Assembly: GCF_045032955.1 (NCBI RefSeq)
Contig: NZ_JBJFZU010000003.1
Span: 341,713-405,712, forward strand
Direction of reading: 5' to 3'
Source: Ornithinicoccus sp045032955
GTDB taxonomy: Bacteria > Actinomycetota > Actinomycetes > Actinomycetales > Dermatophilaceae
Length of the DNA stretch: 64,000 bases
Numbering within the stretch: the stretch's first letter is position 1; every line of letters begins with the position of its first letter. This document shows positions 46,116 to 54,408 of the stretch, piece after piece. The notes beneath the pieces are model-generated. The model was not told the origin of the DNA, made no database searches, and saw only the letters and a list, made by a program, of their open reading frames with translations. Both the position numbers and the translations under genes were made by a program.

Positions 46116-46940
46116 ATGCTGCGCGTGATCCTGCTCGCCCTGCTCGTCGTCGGTGTGCTGCTGGCGCTACGGGCAGCAGCACGCCCTCCACGCGGTGCCG
46201 ATGACGGTGGTGCTGCCGCACCGTCGCTGCCGCGCCCGCAGCCATCGGCCGACGTGCCCCAGGACATCCCGCCGTCGGCCTCCTTCGCCAGCAGGCGGCA
46301 CACCGAGGCGGTGGCCGCGGCCAGGGAGGAGCTGCAGCACGCCGAGGCGGCGCACGCCCGGGCGCTGCGGGCGGCGGAGCACCGGTTCGACGGGGCCGGG
46401 CTCGACCTGCCGGTGATGACCCTCGCCGGCTGGCGGCTGGGACGGCTCACCCTCGTCGTCGGGGACCGCCGGCACTGGCTCACCGACGGCACCCGGGCCA
46501 GGGTGGAGGTGGTCGGTGAGATCCGCTGGCGCAGCGTGCTCGACGAGGAGAACCGCCCCCGGATGGTGCCGGAGGACGAGCGGCAGGTCCGGCTCGTCGT
46601 CGCGGACGGCGGGTGGGAGCACGTGCTCGGTCTGCCCGGGGACCAGCTGGGTCAGGCCCAGCAGTTCGCGGCGGCGACCGGCTCCACGGTGAGCACCCTG
46701 GCCGAGGCGGGCTCCGACCGGCAGCGGCGGATCGCGGTGGCGCTGGCCGAGCTGGAGGCCGCCCGGGCCGACACCGAGGAGCTGGACAGGGCACGGATGA
46801 CGCTGGAGGACCTCGAGGGCGCCGGGCCGCTGCGCCGGGACCTGCCGCCCGCGCCCGAGGGTGGCCACGACGACGGTTACGACGACGGCGGGCACGACGA
46901 CGGGCATGACGGCTGGCCCCGGGGAGGAGACCGGCCGTGA
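46116..46940 (+). CDS. Membrane-anchored coiled-coil protein of unknown function
   Basis: This 274-residue protein has an N-terminal transmembrane segment (LRVILLALLVVGVLLALRAA), a Pro-rich linker, a helical stretch (SRRHTEAVAAAREELQHAEA, AHARALRAAEHRF), a beta-rich middle (LAGWRLGRLTLVVGDRRHWL, RQVRLVVADGGWEHVLGLPG), a second coiled coil (VALAELEAARADTEELDRAR) and a low-complexity His/Asp/Gly tail (GHDDGYDDGGHDDGHDGW) that could bind metal. No family is recognised. GGAGG precedes ATG 46116; it lies 21 nt after the sigma gene and may be in the same transcript. Confidence 0.6.
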   Translation: MLRVILLALLVVGVLLALRAAARPPRGADDGGAAAPSLPRPQPSADVPQDIPPSASFASRRHTEAVAAAREELQHAEAAHARALRAAEHRFDGAGLDLPVMTLAGWRLGRLTLVVGDRRHWLTDGTRARVEVVGEIRWRSVLDEENRPRMVPEDERQVRLVVADGGWEHVLGLPGDQLGQAQQFAAATGSTVSTLAEAGSDRQRRIAVALAELEAARADTEELDRARMTLEDLEGAGPLRRDLPPAPEGGHDDGYDDGGHDDGHDGWPRGGDRP

Positions 46941-46999
46941 CGTGCGGGGCCCACAGGGGACGCGGTGCAGGTCAGGCACCCGTGTGGCACGCTGACGCG

Positions 47000-48217
47000 A
47001 TGAGCCTCCTCGACCAGCACCCGGACCTGCAGGCGTCCTTGCACGACCTCTACCGCCACCTGCACCAGCACCCTGAGCTCTCCATGCAGGAGCACGCCAC
47101 CGCCGCCCTCATCGAGGAGCGGATGGGCGATCTGGGGTATGACGTGTTCCGCTGCGGGGGCAGCGGCGTGGTGGCCGTGCTGCGCAACGGGGACGGCCCG
47201 GTGGTCGGCTTCCGCGCGGACACGGACGCGCTGCCGCTGCTGGAGTCGACCGGGCTGGACTACGCCTCCACCGCTCGCGGGGTGCTGCCCGACGGCACCG
47301 AGGTGCCGGTGATGCACGCGTGCGGCCACGACACCCACATCACCGCCGCGATCGGTGCCGCGACGCTGCTCGCCCGGGACACCGACGCCTGGTCCGGCAC
47401 CGTGGTCTTCCTCTTCCAGCCGGGGGAGGAGACGGCCGCGGGCGCCGCCGCGATGCTCGAGGACGGGCTGTGGGACAGGGCCCCGCACCCCGAGGTGATC
47501 TACGGCCAGCACGTGTGGCCCGGTCGCACCGGCACCATCGACATCTCCAGCGGCACCGCGATGTCCTTCTCCGACGCCTGGAAGGTCACCGTGCACGGTC
47601 GCGGTGGGCACGGCTCACAGCCGGAGAACACCATCGACCCGGTGCTGCTGGGCGCGCACATGGTGGTCCGGCTGCAGAGCCTGATCAGCCGGGAGGTGCC
47701 GCCGCAGCAGGCCGCGGTGATCACGGTCGCGACCTTCCACGCCGGTCTCAAGGAGAACATCATCCCGCCGACCGCGGAGTTCACCGTCAACATGCGCAAC
47801 CTCGACCCCGACGTGCGCGAGGACCTGCTCGTCGCGCTGCGCCGGGTGATCCTGGCGGAGGCGATGGCCAGCGGTGCCCCGGAGCCGGAGATCGAGGAGC
47901 TCTACACCTTCCCGCTGCTGGTCAACGACCCGGCGGAGACCGAGCAGGTCACCGGCGTGCTGCGCGGGCTGCTCGGCGAGGACCAGGTGGTGACCAAGCC
48001 GGCGGTGATGGGCAGCGAGGACTTCGGTGCGCTGCCGGACGCCCTCGGCGTCCCCGGCGTCTACTGGTTCTTCGGGGGTATGCCCGCCGAGGTTGTCGAC
48101 GCGGACACCCCCACGCCGACCAACCACTCGCCGTTCTTCGCGCCGGTCCTGGAGCCGACGCTCAGCACCGGGACGACCGCGGCCTACGAGGTGCTGCTGG
48201 CCCGGCTGCGCCGCTGA
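47000..48217 (+). CDS. M20-family amidohydrolase (IAA-amino-acid hydrolase/carboxypeptidase-like)
   Basis: This is a 405-residue metal-dependent amidohydrolase. Motifs: LYRHLHQHPELSMQEHATAA (N-terminal RxxHxxPE), VVGFRADTDALPL, MHACGHDTHITAAIG (zinc ligands), LFQPGEETAAGAAAMLEDGL (catalytic EE), GRGGHGSQPENTIDPV in the dimerisation domain, and GSEDFGALPD. It cleaves N-acyl or N-aminoacyl amides. ATG 47000 is chosen from the family start; a CACGCT box lies 7 nt upstream. It is monocistronic and converges on the CtlX-like gene. Confidence 0.87.
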   Translation: MSLLDQHPDLQASLHDLYRHLHQHPELSMQEHATAALIEERMGDLGYDVFRCGGSGVVAVLRNGDGPVVGFRADTDALPLLESTGLDYASTARGVLPDGTEVPVMHACGHDTHITAAIGAATLLARDTDAWSGTVVFLFQPGEETAAGAAAMLEDGLWDRAPHPEVIYGQHVWPGRTGTIDISSGTAMSFSDAWKVTVHGRGGHGSQPENTIDPVLLGAHMVVRLQSLISREVPPQQAAVITVATFHAGLKENIIPPTAEFTVNMRNLDPDVREDLLVALRRVILAEAMASGAPEPEIEELYTFPLLVNDPAETEQVTGVLRGLLGEDQVVTKPAVMGSEDFGALPDALGVPGVYWFFGGMPAEVVDADTPTPTNHSPFFAPVLEPTLSTGTTAAYEVLLARLRR

Positions 48218-48259
48218 GCGGTTCCTCGCCCGGAGCCCGTGGCCGAGGGGCCTTCCTGC

Positions 48260-49270
48260 TCAGACCTGCCCGTCGGCGCTGACCGGTGCCTCGTCGATCG
48301 CCTCGGCGGTCTCGGTGGGTTCCGGTGCCCTGGTGCTGCGGGGGTCGAGGTGTACCCCGGCGATCATGCAGCGGACGGACCCGCCGGCGAGCTCGATGGT
48401 CGGGATGTCGACCGAGATGATCTCGCAGGAGCGCTCGATGGTGGTGATCTGCGGACCGGTGAGGCTGCGCCGGGCGCGGCCGGACATCGCCATCACGTAG
48501 CGCTTGCGGCCCTCGGGGGTGCGGCCGCACAGCTCGACGGCGTTGCCCGCGAACTCCCGCACCTGCGTCTCGCTGAGCGCCACCACCTCCCGGCCGGTGA
48601 CCTCCAGCCGCTCGCGCACCTCCCGTCGGCGCTGCTCGTCAGGGATCATGTCGAGCGCGATCAGCGCGACCTCGGTGCCGATGCAGGCGATGACGTTGGT
48701 GTGGTAGACCGGCACCCCGCCGGCGTCGACCGCGTGGAAGGCCATCGGCTCGTAGTTGAAGTCGCTGCAGAAGCGCTCCAGCACCAGCGTGTCCGCGCGG
48801 TGGCTGACCGCGGTGTAGGCGACCCGGGAGACGTGGTCGAGGACCATCGCCCCGGTCCCCTCGAGGAAGATCCCGTCCGGCTCCAGCCCGGAGTAGTCGA
48901 CGATGGTCTGCAGCCGGTAGGTGGACTTGAGCATCTCCAGGATGTCGCCGCGCCGCTCGTGCCGGCGGTTGGAGGCATACATCGGGTAGACGGCGACGTA
49001 GCCGCCGGGGTGGGTGGACAGCCAGTTGTTGGGGAAGACGCTGTCCGGTCGGGTGTGGTCCTCGTCGGCGAAGACGTGCACCGTCACCCCGGCCGCCCGC
49101 AGCGCCGCCGCGACCGCGTCCATCTCCGCCAGCGCGGCGGCGGCGGTGGCCTCCGCGGTCTGTCCCTGCGGTGCGTCGTGCTGGAAGGCGTTGTCGGCGG
49201 CGGTCGCCGGGTTGGGCACGAACTTCTCGGCGCGGATCAGGATGACGGCGGACGGGGCTTGGGCACTCAC
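48260..49270 (-). CDS. ctlX: CtlX-like amidinotransferase/arginine-deiminase-family hydrolase
   Basis: This is a 336-residue cytoplasmic pentein-fold enzyme. VHVFADEDHTRPDSVFPNNW contains the acidic substrate-binding cluster, EMLKSTYRLQTIVDYSGLEP and IFLEGTGAMVLDHVSRVAYT the second conserved acid, DAGGVPVYHTNVIACIG the His, and the C-terminal LAGGSVRCMIAG the catalytic Cys. The layout matches citrulline-utilisation hydrolase CtlX and close relatives, which hydrolyse guanidino/ureido groups. GTG 49270 is chosen because the family start (APSAVILIRAEKF) follows and a TACATT box lies 6 nt upstream; the frame is open further to 49306. Confidence 0.78.
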   Translation of the reverse strand: MSAQAPSAVILIRAEKFVPNPATAADNAFQHDAPQGQTAEATAAAALAEMDAVAAALRAAGVTVHVFADEDHTRPDSVFPNNWLSTHPGGYVAVYPMYASNRRHERRGDILEMLKSTYRLQTIVDYSGLEPDGIFLEGTGAMVLDHVSRVAYTAVSHRADTLVLERFCSDFNYEPMAFHAVDAGGVPVYHTNVIACIGTEVALIALDMIPDEQRRREVRERLEVTGREVVALSETQVREFAGNAVELCGRTPEGRKRYVMAMSGRARRSLTGPQITTIERSCEIISVDIPTIELAGGSVRCMIAGVHLDPRSTRAPEPTETAEAIDEAPVSADGQV

Positions 49271-49276
49271 GCAGCG

Positions 49277-49282
49277 AATGTA
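49277..49282 (-). promoter_or_regulatory. Putative leaderless -10 box (TACATT) for the CtlX-like gene
   Basis: TACATT on the minus strand ends 6 nt before GTG 49270. Confidence 0.45.
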
Positions 49283-49355
49283 GGGCATCCGGAGGGCACG
49301 GCCCAAGACGTGCCGGTCGCGACCGGGTCACCCCTGCGGGTGAGCCCGGAGAGCC

Positions 49356-49991
49356 TCAGGTCGAGGGGTAGAGGCCCTTGGCGTACTCCGCGGGCTCGTA
49401 CTCCGCCGCGATCTGCTCGGGCGGGTCCTCGCGGCGCCACTTGGTCTGCGCCAGCGCGGCGTAGTCGCGGACCGCGGTGGTGTCCCAGCGGGCCGGCTTC
49501 CAGGCCCCGGAGCGCAGGAAGGCCTTGGGGCAGTGGTTGAAGACCTCGTCGATCTCCACCACCATCGCGAGCAGCGGGCGGTGCCCCCGGTGCTCCATCC
49601 GGTCGAAGAAGGGCCCGTCGGTGACGAGCCTGGCCCGTCCGTTGACGCGCAGGGTGTGCCCGAGCCCGGGGATGAGGAAGATCAGCGCCACGTGCGGGTC
49701 GTGCAGCAGGTTGCGGAACCCGTCGAGGCGGTTGTTGCCGGAGCGCTCCGGGAGGGCGATGGTCCGCTCGTCCAGGACGACCGCGAAGCCGGGCGGGTCG
49801 CCCTTGGGCGAGACGTCACCGCCGTCCGGACCACGGGTCGCCACGAAGCACAGCGTGGAGGCGGCCAGGAACTCGCGGTCGGCGTCCTCCAGGCCGGGCT
49901 GCACCTTGTCCCGCACGGCGGGCAGCGGTTCACCGATCAGCGCCCTCAGCTCGCTCTCGTCGGCGATGGTGGGCAGCGCGGCGAGGTCCAT
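49356..49991 (-). CDS. Pyridoxamine 5'-phosphate oxidase-family flavin protein
   Basis: This is a 211-residue split-barrel flavin protein of the PPOX class (MSMEG_1061-like). DREFLAASTLCFVATRGPDG, DVSPKGDPPGFAVVLDERTI, ALPERSGNNRLDGFRNLLHD and PHVALIFLIPGLGHTLRVNG are typical; the last is the FMN/F420-binding strand. The role is a flavin or F420 reductase on an unknown substrate. ATG 49991 is selected by a TAGGGT box 7 nt upstream; ATG 50000 would lie inside it. Confidence 0.82.
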   Translation of the reverse strand: MDLAALPTIADESELRALIGEPLPAVRDKVQPGLEDADREFLAASTLCFVATRGPDGGDVSPKGDPPGFAVVLDERTIALPERSGNNRLDGFRNLLHDPHVALIFLIPGLGHTLRVNGRARLVTDGPFFDRMEHRGHRPLLAMVVEIDEVFNHCPKAFLRSGAWKPARWDTTAVRDYAALAQTKWRREDPPEQIAAEYEPAEYAKGLYPST

Positions 49992-49998
49992 GCGTCTC

Positions 49999-50004
49999 AC
50001 CCTA
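49999..50004 (-). promoter_or_regulatory. Putative leaderless -10 box (TAGGGT) for the PPOX gene
   Basis: TAGGGT on the minus strand ends 7 nt before ATG 49991 and overlaps the end of nagA. Confidence 0.45.
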
Positions 50005-51144
50005 GGAGGTGCTGCACGTCGTCCCAGGTCCGGCCCCGACCCCGCCCCGCAGCACCCACCGCACGTGCAGGTCCGCGTCCAGCCCGACCAGGTCCGCGGG
50101 GGCGCCCGGCCGCAGGACCCCGGCGGTCAGCCCCAGGGTCCTGGCCGGGGAGGCGGTGGCGGCGGTGAGGGCGGCGAGCGTGTCGACCCCGGTGGCGGTG
50201 GTGCCGCGCACCGCGCGGTCCAGGGTGAGGGTGCTGCCGGCGATCCGACCGGAGTCGGTGGTCCGGGCCACCCCGTCGACGACGTCGACGGCCATCGCGC
50301 CGAGCTGGTAGCGCCCGTCCGGGGCGCAGGCGGCGGCCATCGCATCGCTCACCAGCAGCAACCGGGAGCGGGCGCTGCGGGCGATCAGGGCGACCACCTC
50401 GTCGTGCACGTGCACCCCGTCCACGATGAGCTCGACCGCCAGCCGTTCGTCGGCCAGCGCCGTCACCACCGGGCCGGGGCGTCGGTGGTGGATCGGGCGC
50501 ATCGCGTTGCACAGGTGGGTCACCACCCGGGCGCCGGCGTCGACCGCCGTCCGCAGCTGGTCCCCGTCCACGTCGGTGTGCCCGACCGCGACGACCACCC
50601 CGGCCTCGGCCAGCAGCCGCACCGCGTCCAGCCCGCCGGGCCGTTCGGGCGCGAGCGTCACCATCCGGACGGTGCCGTCACCGGCGGCGAGCAGGTCCTG
50701 CAGCTCACCGGCGTCCGGGTCGCGGAGCACCCCGGGGTCGTGCGCGCCGTGGTGCAGCGGGCTGAGCCAGGGGCCCTCCAGGTGGATGCCGCCGAGCACC
50801 CCCTCGCGGACCAGCGGCGCGAGCGTGCGCACCTGTTCGCGCAGCGTCTCGTGGGTGTCGCTGACCAGGGAGGCGAGCACCGTGGTGGTGCCCGCCCGGT
50901 GGTGCGCGTCGGCCGCGGCCCGCGCCTCCTGCGGGTCGGTGGTGGCAAAGGTATGCCCACCCCCGCCGTGGCAGTGGATGTCCACCAGGCCCGGGGTCAT
51001 CACGGCGACCCGCCGGTCCGGGGTGCGGGGCGGCTTGCCACGACCGGTGGCGAGCACCAGCCCGTCCGCGACCTCCACCCAGCCGGGGGAGAGCGACCCG
51101 TCCGCGAGCAGTGCCCGATCCGCGGCGACCAGCAGCCCGCTCAC
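50002..51144 (-). CDS. nagA: N-acetylglucosamine-6-phosphate deacetylase
   Basis: This is a 380-residue amidohydrolase that removes acetate from GlcNAc-6-P in the cytoplasm. Motifs: TPGLVDIHCHGGGGHTFATT (HxH), GIHLEGPWLSPLHHGAH (metal Glu and substrate His), VVAVGHTDVDGDQLRTAVDA, THLCNAMRPIHHRRPG, and LLLVSDAMAAACAPDG (catalytic Asp). GTG 51144 overlaps the hexosaminidase stop (GTGA). It is last in the minus-strand salvage operon. Its product glucosamine-6-P goes to NagB encoded on the other strand. Confidence 0.92.
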   Translation of the reverse strand: MSGLLVAADRALLADGSLSPGWVEVADGLVLATGRGKPPRTPDRRVAVMTPGLVDIHCHGGGGHTFATTDPQEARAAADAHHRAGTTTVLASLVSDTHETLREQVRTLAPLVREGVLGGIHLEGPWLSPLHHGAHDPGVLRDPDAGELQDLLAAGDGTVRMVTLAPERPGGLDAVRLLAEAGVVVAVGHTDVDGDQLRTAVDAGARVVTHLCNAMRPIHHRRPGPVVTALADERLAVELIVDGVHVHDEVVALIARSARSRLLLVSDAMAAACAPDGRYQLGAMAVDVVDGVARTTDSGRIAGSTLTLDRAVRGTTATGVDTLAALTAATASPARTLGLTAGVLRPGAPADLVGLDADLHVRWVLRGGVGAGPGTTCSTS

Positions 51145-52688
51145 GTGACCGGTCGTGCGGTGAGGGCGTCGGCCGCCGCCAGCGCGCTGGCCAGGCCTCC
51201 GCCGAAGGTGCGGACCAGGCAGGCCGGGTGCAGGTCCGCGGGCAGGTCCCGCACACCGGTGTGCACCAGCACCGCGCACCGGCGGACCAGGGCCTGCAGA
51301 TCCGGGTCGTGCAGGTCGCTCTGGTCGTCGCTGACGAGCAGCAGCGGGTCCATCGACCCGGTCTGCCCGCCCACCTCGCCCAGCTCGGCCACCGTGCCAC
51401 CGGTCCGGGCGGCGAGGGTGTCCACCACCACCTGGGCGCGGGCGCCGCTGGCGATGTTCATGGTGCGGCTGAGCGCGACCACCACGGGTGCGTCGAGGGT
51501 GGGCACCGGTCCGGTCACGGTGACCGCGAGCGCCGCGGCGTCACGGCCGACCCGGCTCGCGTCGGCCTCCTCGGCACGGGCACCGACGCCGGAGCCGGCA
51601 CGGGCACCGACACCACTCCTCGGATCAGCCCGGTTCGCGGCCTGCCGTGTCCCCAGCGCACGCACCCGTTCCGCCGCCTGGTGCAGCCGCTGCCGGGGCA
51701 GCTGCTCGTCGCGGACCGCAGCCAGCACGGCCTCGACGAGCCCGCGGGTGTCCTCCTCGGCGTCGTAGTCACCGGGGAAGGCGGGGTTGCCCACGCACAG
51801 CAGGTCCACCCCGGCGGCCAGCGCCAGCACCGCGCTGCGCTCACGCCCGTAGGTGCGGGCCACCGCCGCCATGTCCAGCGCGTCGGTGCAGATCACCCCG
51901 TCGAAGCCGAGGTCGTCCCGCAGCAGGTTCAGCACCGAGGAGTTGAGGGTGGCGGGCAGCTCGCCGTGCTCGGGCACCACCAGGTGCCCGGTCATGACGA
52001 CGTCGACCCCGGCCCGGACCGCCTCGGCGAAGGGCACCAGCTCACGGGTGGCGAGCAGGTCGGCGTCCACGTCCAGCACCGGCAGGTCCAGGTGTGAGTC
52101 GACCCGGGTCGAGCCGTGCCCCGGGAAATGCTTGGCGCAGGAGAGCACACCGCCCTCACGCAGCCCCTCGACGGTGGCCCGCACGTGCCGCGACACCAGG
52201 GCCGGGTCGGCGCCGAACGAGCGGGCCCCGATCACCGGGTTGTCCGGCTCGCTGTTGACGTCCGCCACCGGCGCCGCTGCCAGGTCCACCCCCGCGGCGT
52301 GCAGCTGCACGCCCAGGCCCTGGGCCACCGCCCGGGTGGTGCCGACGTCGTCGACCACCCCGAGCGCCCACGCGCCGGGCCAGGGGGAGCCGTCCCGGTG
52401 GTGCACCCGGGTGACGGTCCCGCCCTCCTCGTCGGCGCAGACCAGCGCCTCGGGCCGGGCCGCGTGCACCGCGGCGGTGAGGGCGCATACCTGCGCCTCG
52501 TCCTGGACGTTGTGGCCGAACAGCCACAGCCCGCCCAGGCCCTGCTCCAGCAGCTCACCCGCCCAGCCCGGCACCTGCGTCCCGACGAAGCCGGGGGCGA
52601 GCACCGCCAGGGCGTCAGCCCGCAGGTCGGCGTCATCCTCCGTCACACCCGTCACGTCCGTCACATCCGCACTGTTCATCTCACTCAT
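51141..52688 (-). CDS. GH3 beta-N-acetylhexosaminidase (NagZ-like)
   Basis: This is a 515-residue enzyme without signal peptide, so cytoplasmic. SCAKHFPGHGSTRVDSHLDL is the NagZ signature with the Asp-His acid/base dyad on the loop, and FDGVICTDALDMAAVARTYG supplies the nucleophile Asp. WLFGHNVQDEAQVCALTAAV, ALVCADEEGGTVTRVHHRDG and DNPVIGARSFGADPALVSRH are typical GH3 segments. About 165 extra C-terminal residues form a second domain as in Gram-positive NagZ. It cleaves GlcNAc from imported GlcNAc-MurNAc fragments, feeding both arms of the locus. ATG 52688 overlaps the permease stop; ATG 52676 is an alternative. Confidence 0.88.
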   Translation of the reverse strand: MSEMNSADVTDVTGVTEDDADLRADALAVLAPGFVGTQVPGWAGELLEQGLGGLWLFGHNVQDEAQVCALTAAVHAARPEALVCADEEGGTVTRVHHRDGSPWPGAWALGVVDDVGTTRAVAQGLGVQLHAAGVDLAAAPVADVNSEPDNPVIGARSFGADPALVSRHVRATVEGLREGGVLSCAKHFPGHGSTRVDSHLDLPVLDVDADLLATRELVPFAEAVRAGVDVVMTGHLVVPEHGELPATLNSSVLNLLRDDLGFDGVICTDALDMAAVARTYGRERSAVLALAAGVDLLCVGNPAFPGDYDAEEDTRGLVEAVLAAVRDEQLPRQRLHQAAERVRALGTRQAANRADPRSGVGARAGSGVGARAEEADASRVGRDAAALAVTVTGPVPTLDAPVVVALSRTMNIASGARAQVVVDTLAARTGGTVAELGEVGGQTGSMDPLLLVSDDQSDLHDPDLQALVRRCAVLVHTGVRDLPADLHPACLVRTFGGGLASALAAADALTARPVT

Positions 52689-53506
52689 CCCTTCGTCGCC
52701 CCTGCCATCAGACCCTGCGAGAGCCGCGACTGGACCGCCACGAAGAAGATCAGCACCGGGACCGTGATGATCGAGCTCGCCGCCATCACCGCGCCCCAGT
52801 CGGTGCCGGAGCGGGTGAAGAACGTCCGCAGCCCGACGGCGGCGGTGTACATGTCGTCGTCGGCCATGAACGTGAGCGCGAAGATGAACTCGTTCCAGGC
52901 CAGGATGAAGCTGAACACGCTGACCGCGACCAGGCCTGGTGCGACCAGCGGGAAGAGCACCTTCCAGAACATCTGCCACCACGAGCACCCGTCCAGGTAG
53001 GCCGCCTCCTCCAGCTCGACGGGGACCGCCGCCACGAAGCCGCGCAACGTCCAGATCGCGAACGACAGGCTGAAGGCGATGTAGATCACCGACAGGCCCA
53101 GCAGGCTGTTGAGCAGCCCGAGGTTCCTGGCCTGCAGGAACAGCGGGATGACCAGGGCCTCCATCGGCACCATCTGCACGATGAGGATCATCATCAGGAT
53201 CTTGGTGCGCCCGGAGAACTTGAAGCGGGCCACCGCGACCGCGGCGAACAGCGCCAGCAGTCCGCTCGCGACCACCGTCACCCCCGCCACGATGAGGCTG
53301 TTCACCAGGTAGTCGGGGAACCGGGTCTCGGTCAGCACCCGGGTGAAGTGCTCCAGCGTCAGCCCGCCGGGGATGATCCCCCGACCGCCCGCGTTCGCGT
53401 CCTCGTCCACCGCGGTGGAGAGCATCACGAACACCGGGAACAGGCTGAAGACGACGACGGCCAGCGAGGCGACCACCAACCCGGACCTGCTCATCAGGCG
53501 GCTCAC
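52685..53506 (-). CDS. Carbohydrate ABC transporter permease (MalG type)
   Basis: This is a 273-residue permease with six helices. The EAA loop (VELEEAAYLDGCSWWQMFWK, then VLFPLVAPGLVAV) contacts the ATPase. VVVFSLFPVFVMLSTAVDED and VYIAFSLSFAIWTLRGFVAA are typical MalG. ATGA overlap with nagZ-like and 4-nt overlap with MalF. No ATPase gene is in the operon, so a shared MsiK-type ATPase is likely encoded elsewhere, as is common in actinobacteria. Confidence 0.88.
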   Translation of the reverse strand: MSRLMSRSGLVVASLAVVVFSLFPVFVMLSTAVDEDANAGGRGIIPGGLTLEHFTRVLTETRFPDYLVNSLIVAGVTVVASGLLALFAAVAVARFKFSGRTKILMMILIVQMVPMEALVIPLFLQARNLGLLNSLLGLSVIYIAFSLSFAIWTLRGFVAAVPVELEEAAYLDGCSWWQMFWKVLFPLVAPGLVAVSVFSFILAWNEFIFALTFMADDDMYTAAVGLRTFFTRSGTDWGAVMAASSIITVPVLIFFVAVQSRLSQGLMAGATKG

Positions 53507-54408
53507 AGCTCCTCCTCCTTGAACAGGGTGCGCAGGTACAGGGCGGTGATGCCCAGCAGCAGCAGGGTCAGCAGCACCGCGATCGCGGCACCGAGCCCGA
53601 ACTGGTTCTGCGACATGGCGGTGATGTAGGACCAGGTCCCGAGGTTGAGCACGTCACGGTTGGAGCCGTCCCCGCCGGGCATCAGGTAGATCTGGGTGAA
53701 CACCTTGAAGTCCCAGATCGTGGACAGGATGGTGACGATCGCGAAGACCGGCTTGAGCAGCGGCACGGTCACGTGCCGGAACCGCTGCCAGGCGTTGGCG
53801 CCGTCGATCATCGCCGCCTCGGGGAGCTCGGTGGGGATCGTCATCAGCCCGGCCAGCACGGTGACGGCCACGAACGGGAAGCCGTGGTGCACCACGTTGA
53901 GGGTGGCGATGGCGTAGAACCAGCCGCGCTCGGTGAACAGGTTCTGGGTGGCCAGGTCCACCAGCCCCGCCTGCGCGAGGAGCCCGGTGAGGAAGCCGGC
54001 GCGGGCGTCGAAGAGGTAGACCCAGACGTAGGTGCCGGTCACGGCCGGCACCGCCCAGGCGGCCATCACCGACATCAGCACCACGGTCCGCCAGCCCGCG
54101 GGCAGCCGGTGCAGCAGCAGCGCGACCAGGGTGCCCACCACGACGGTGAGCACGACGCAGGCGAGCGCGAAGACGACGGTGTTGGGCAGCGCCACGAGCC
54201 ACAGGCGCGAGTCGGTCAGGACGGAGGTGTAGTTGCTGAGGCCGACGAACTCGGCCTCCCCGCGGACGAGCTCGCGCAGCCCGAAGTCCTGGAAGGACAG
54301 GGTGACGACGCGGACCATCGGCCACAGCAGGAGGATCCCGATGACGGCCAGGGTCGGCGCGAGAAGCCACCACGGCCTCCGCGCCGACCCCAGTGCTGGT
54401 GAGCTCAC
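53503..54408 (-). CDS. Carbohydrate ABC transporter permease (MalF type)
   Basis: This is a 301-residue permease with six helices. The EAA loop is PTELPEAAMIDGANAWQRFR, then HVTVPLLKPVFAIVTIL. PTLAVIGILLLWPMVRVVTL opens the membrane part and GVPALLYLRTLF-like helices close it. GTG 54408 overlaps the binding-protein stop (GTGA); the frame is open further upstream but only within that gene. It forms the importer with the MalG-type permease. Confidence 0.87.
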   Translation of the reverse strand: MSSPALGSARRPWWLLAPTLAVIGILLLWPMVRVVTLSFQDFGLRELVRGEAEFVGLSNYTSVLTDSRLWLVALPNTVVFALACVVLTVVVGTLVALLLHRLPAGWRTVVLMSVMAAWAVPAVTGTYVWVYLFDARAGFLTGLLAQAGLVDLATQNLFTERGWFYAIATLNVVHHGFPFVAVTVLAGLMTIPTELPEAAMIDGANAWQRFRHVTVPLLKPVFAIVTILSTIWDFKVFTQIYLMPGGDGSNRDVLNLGTWSYITAMSQNQFGLGAAIAVLLTLLLLGITALYLRTLFKEEEL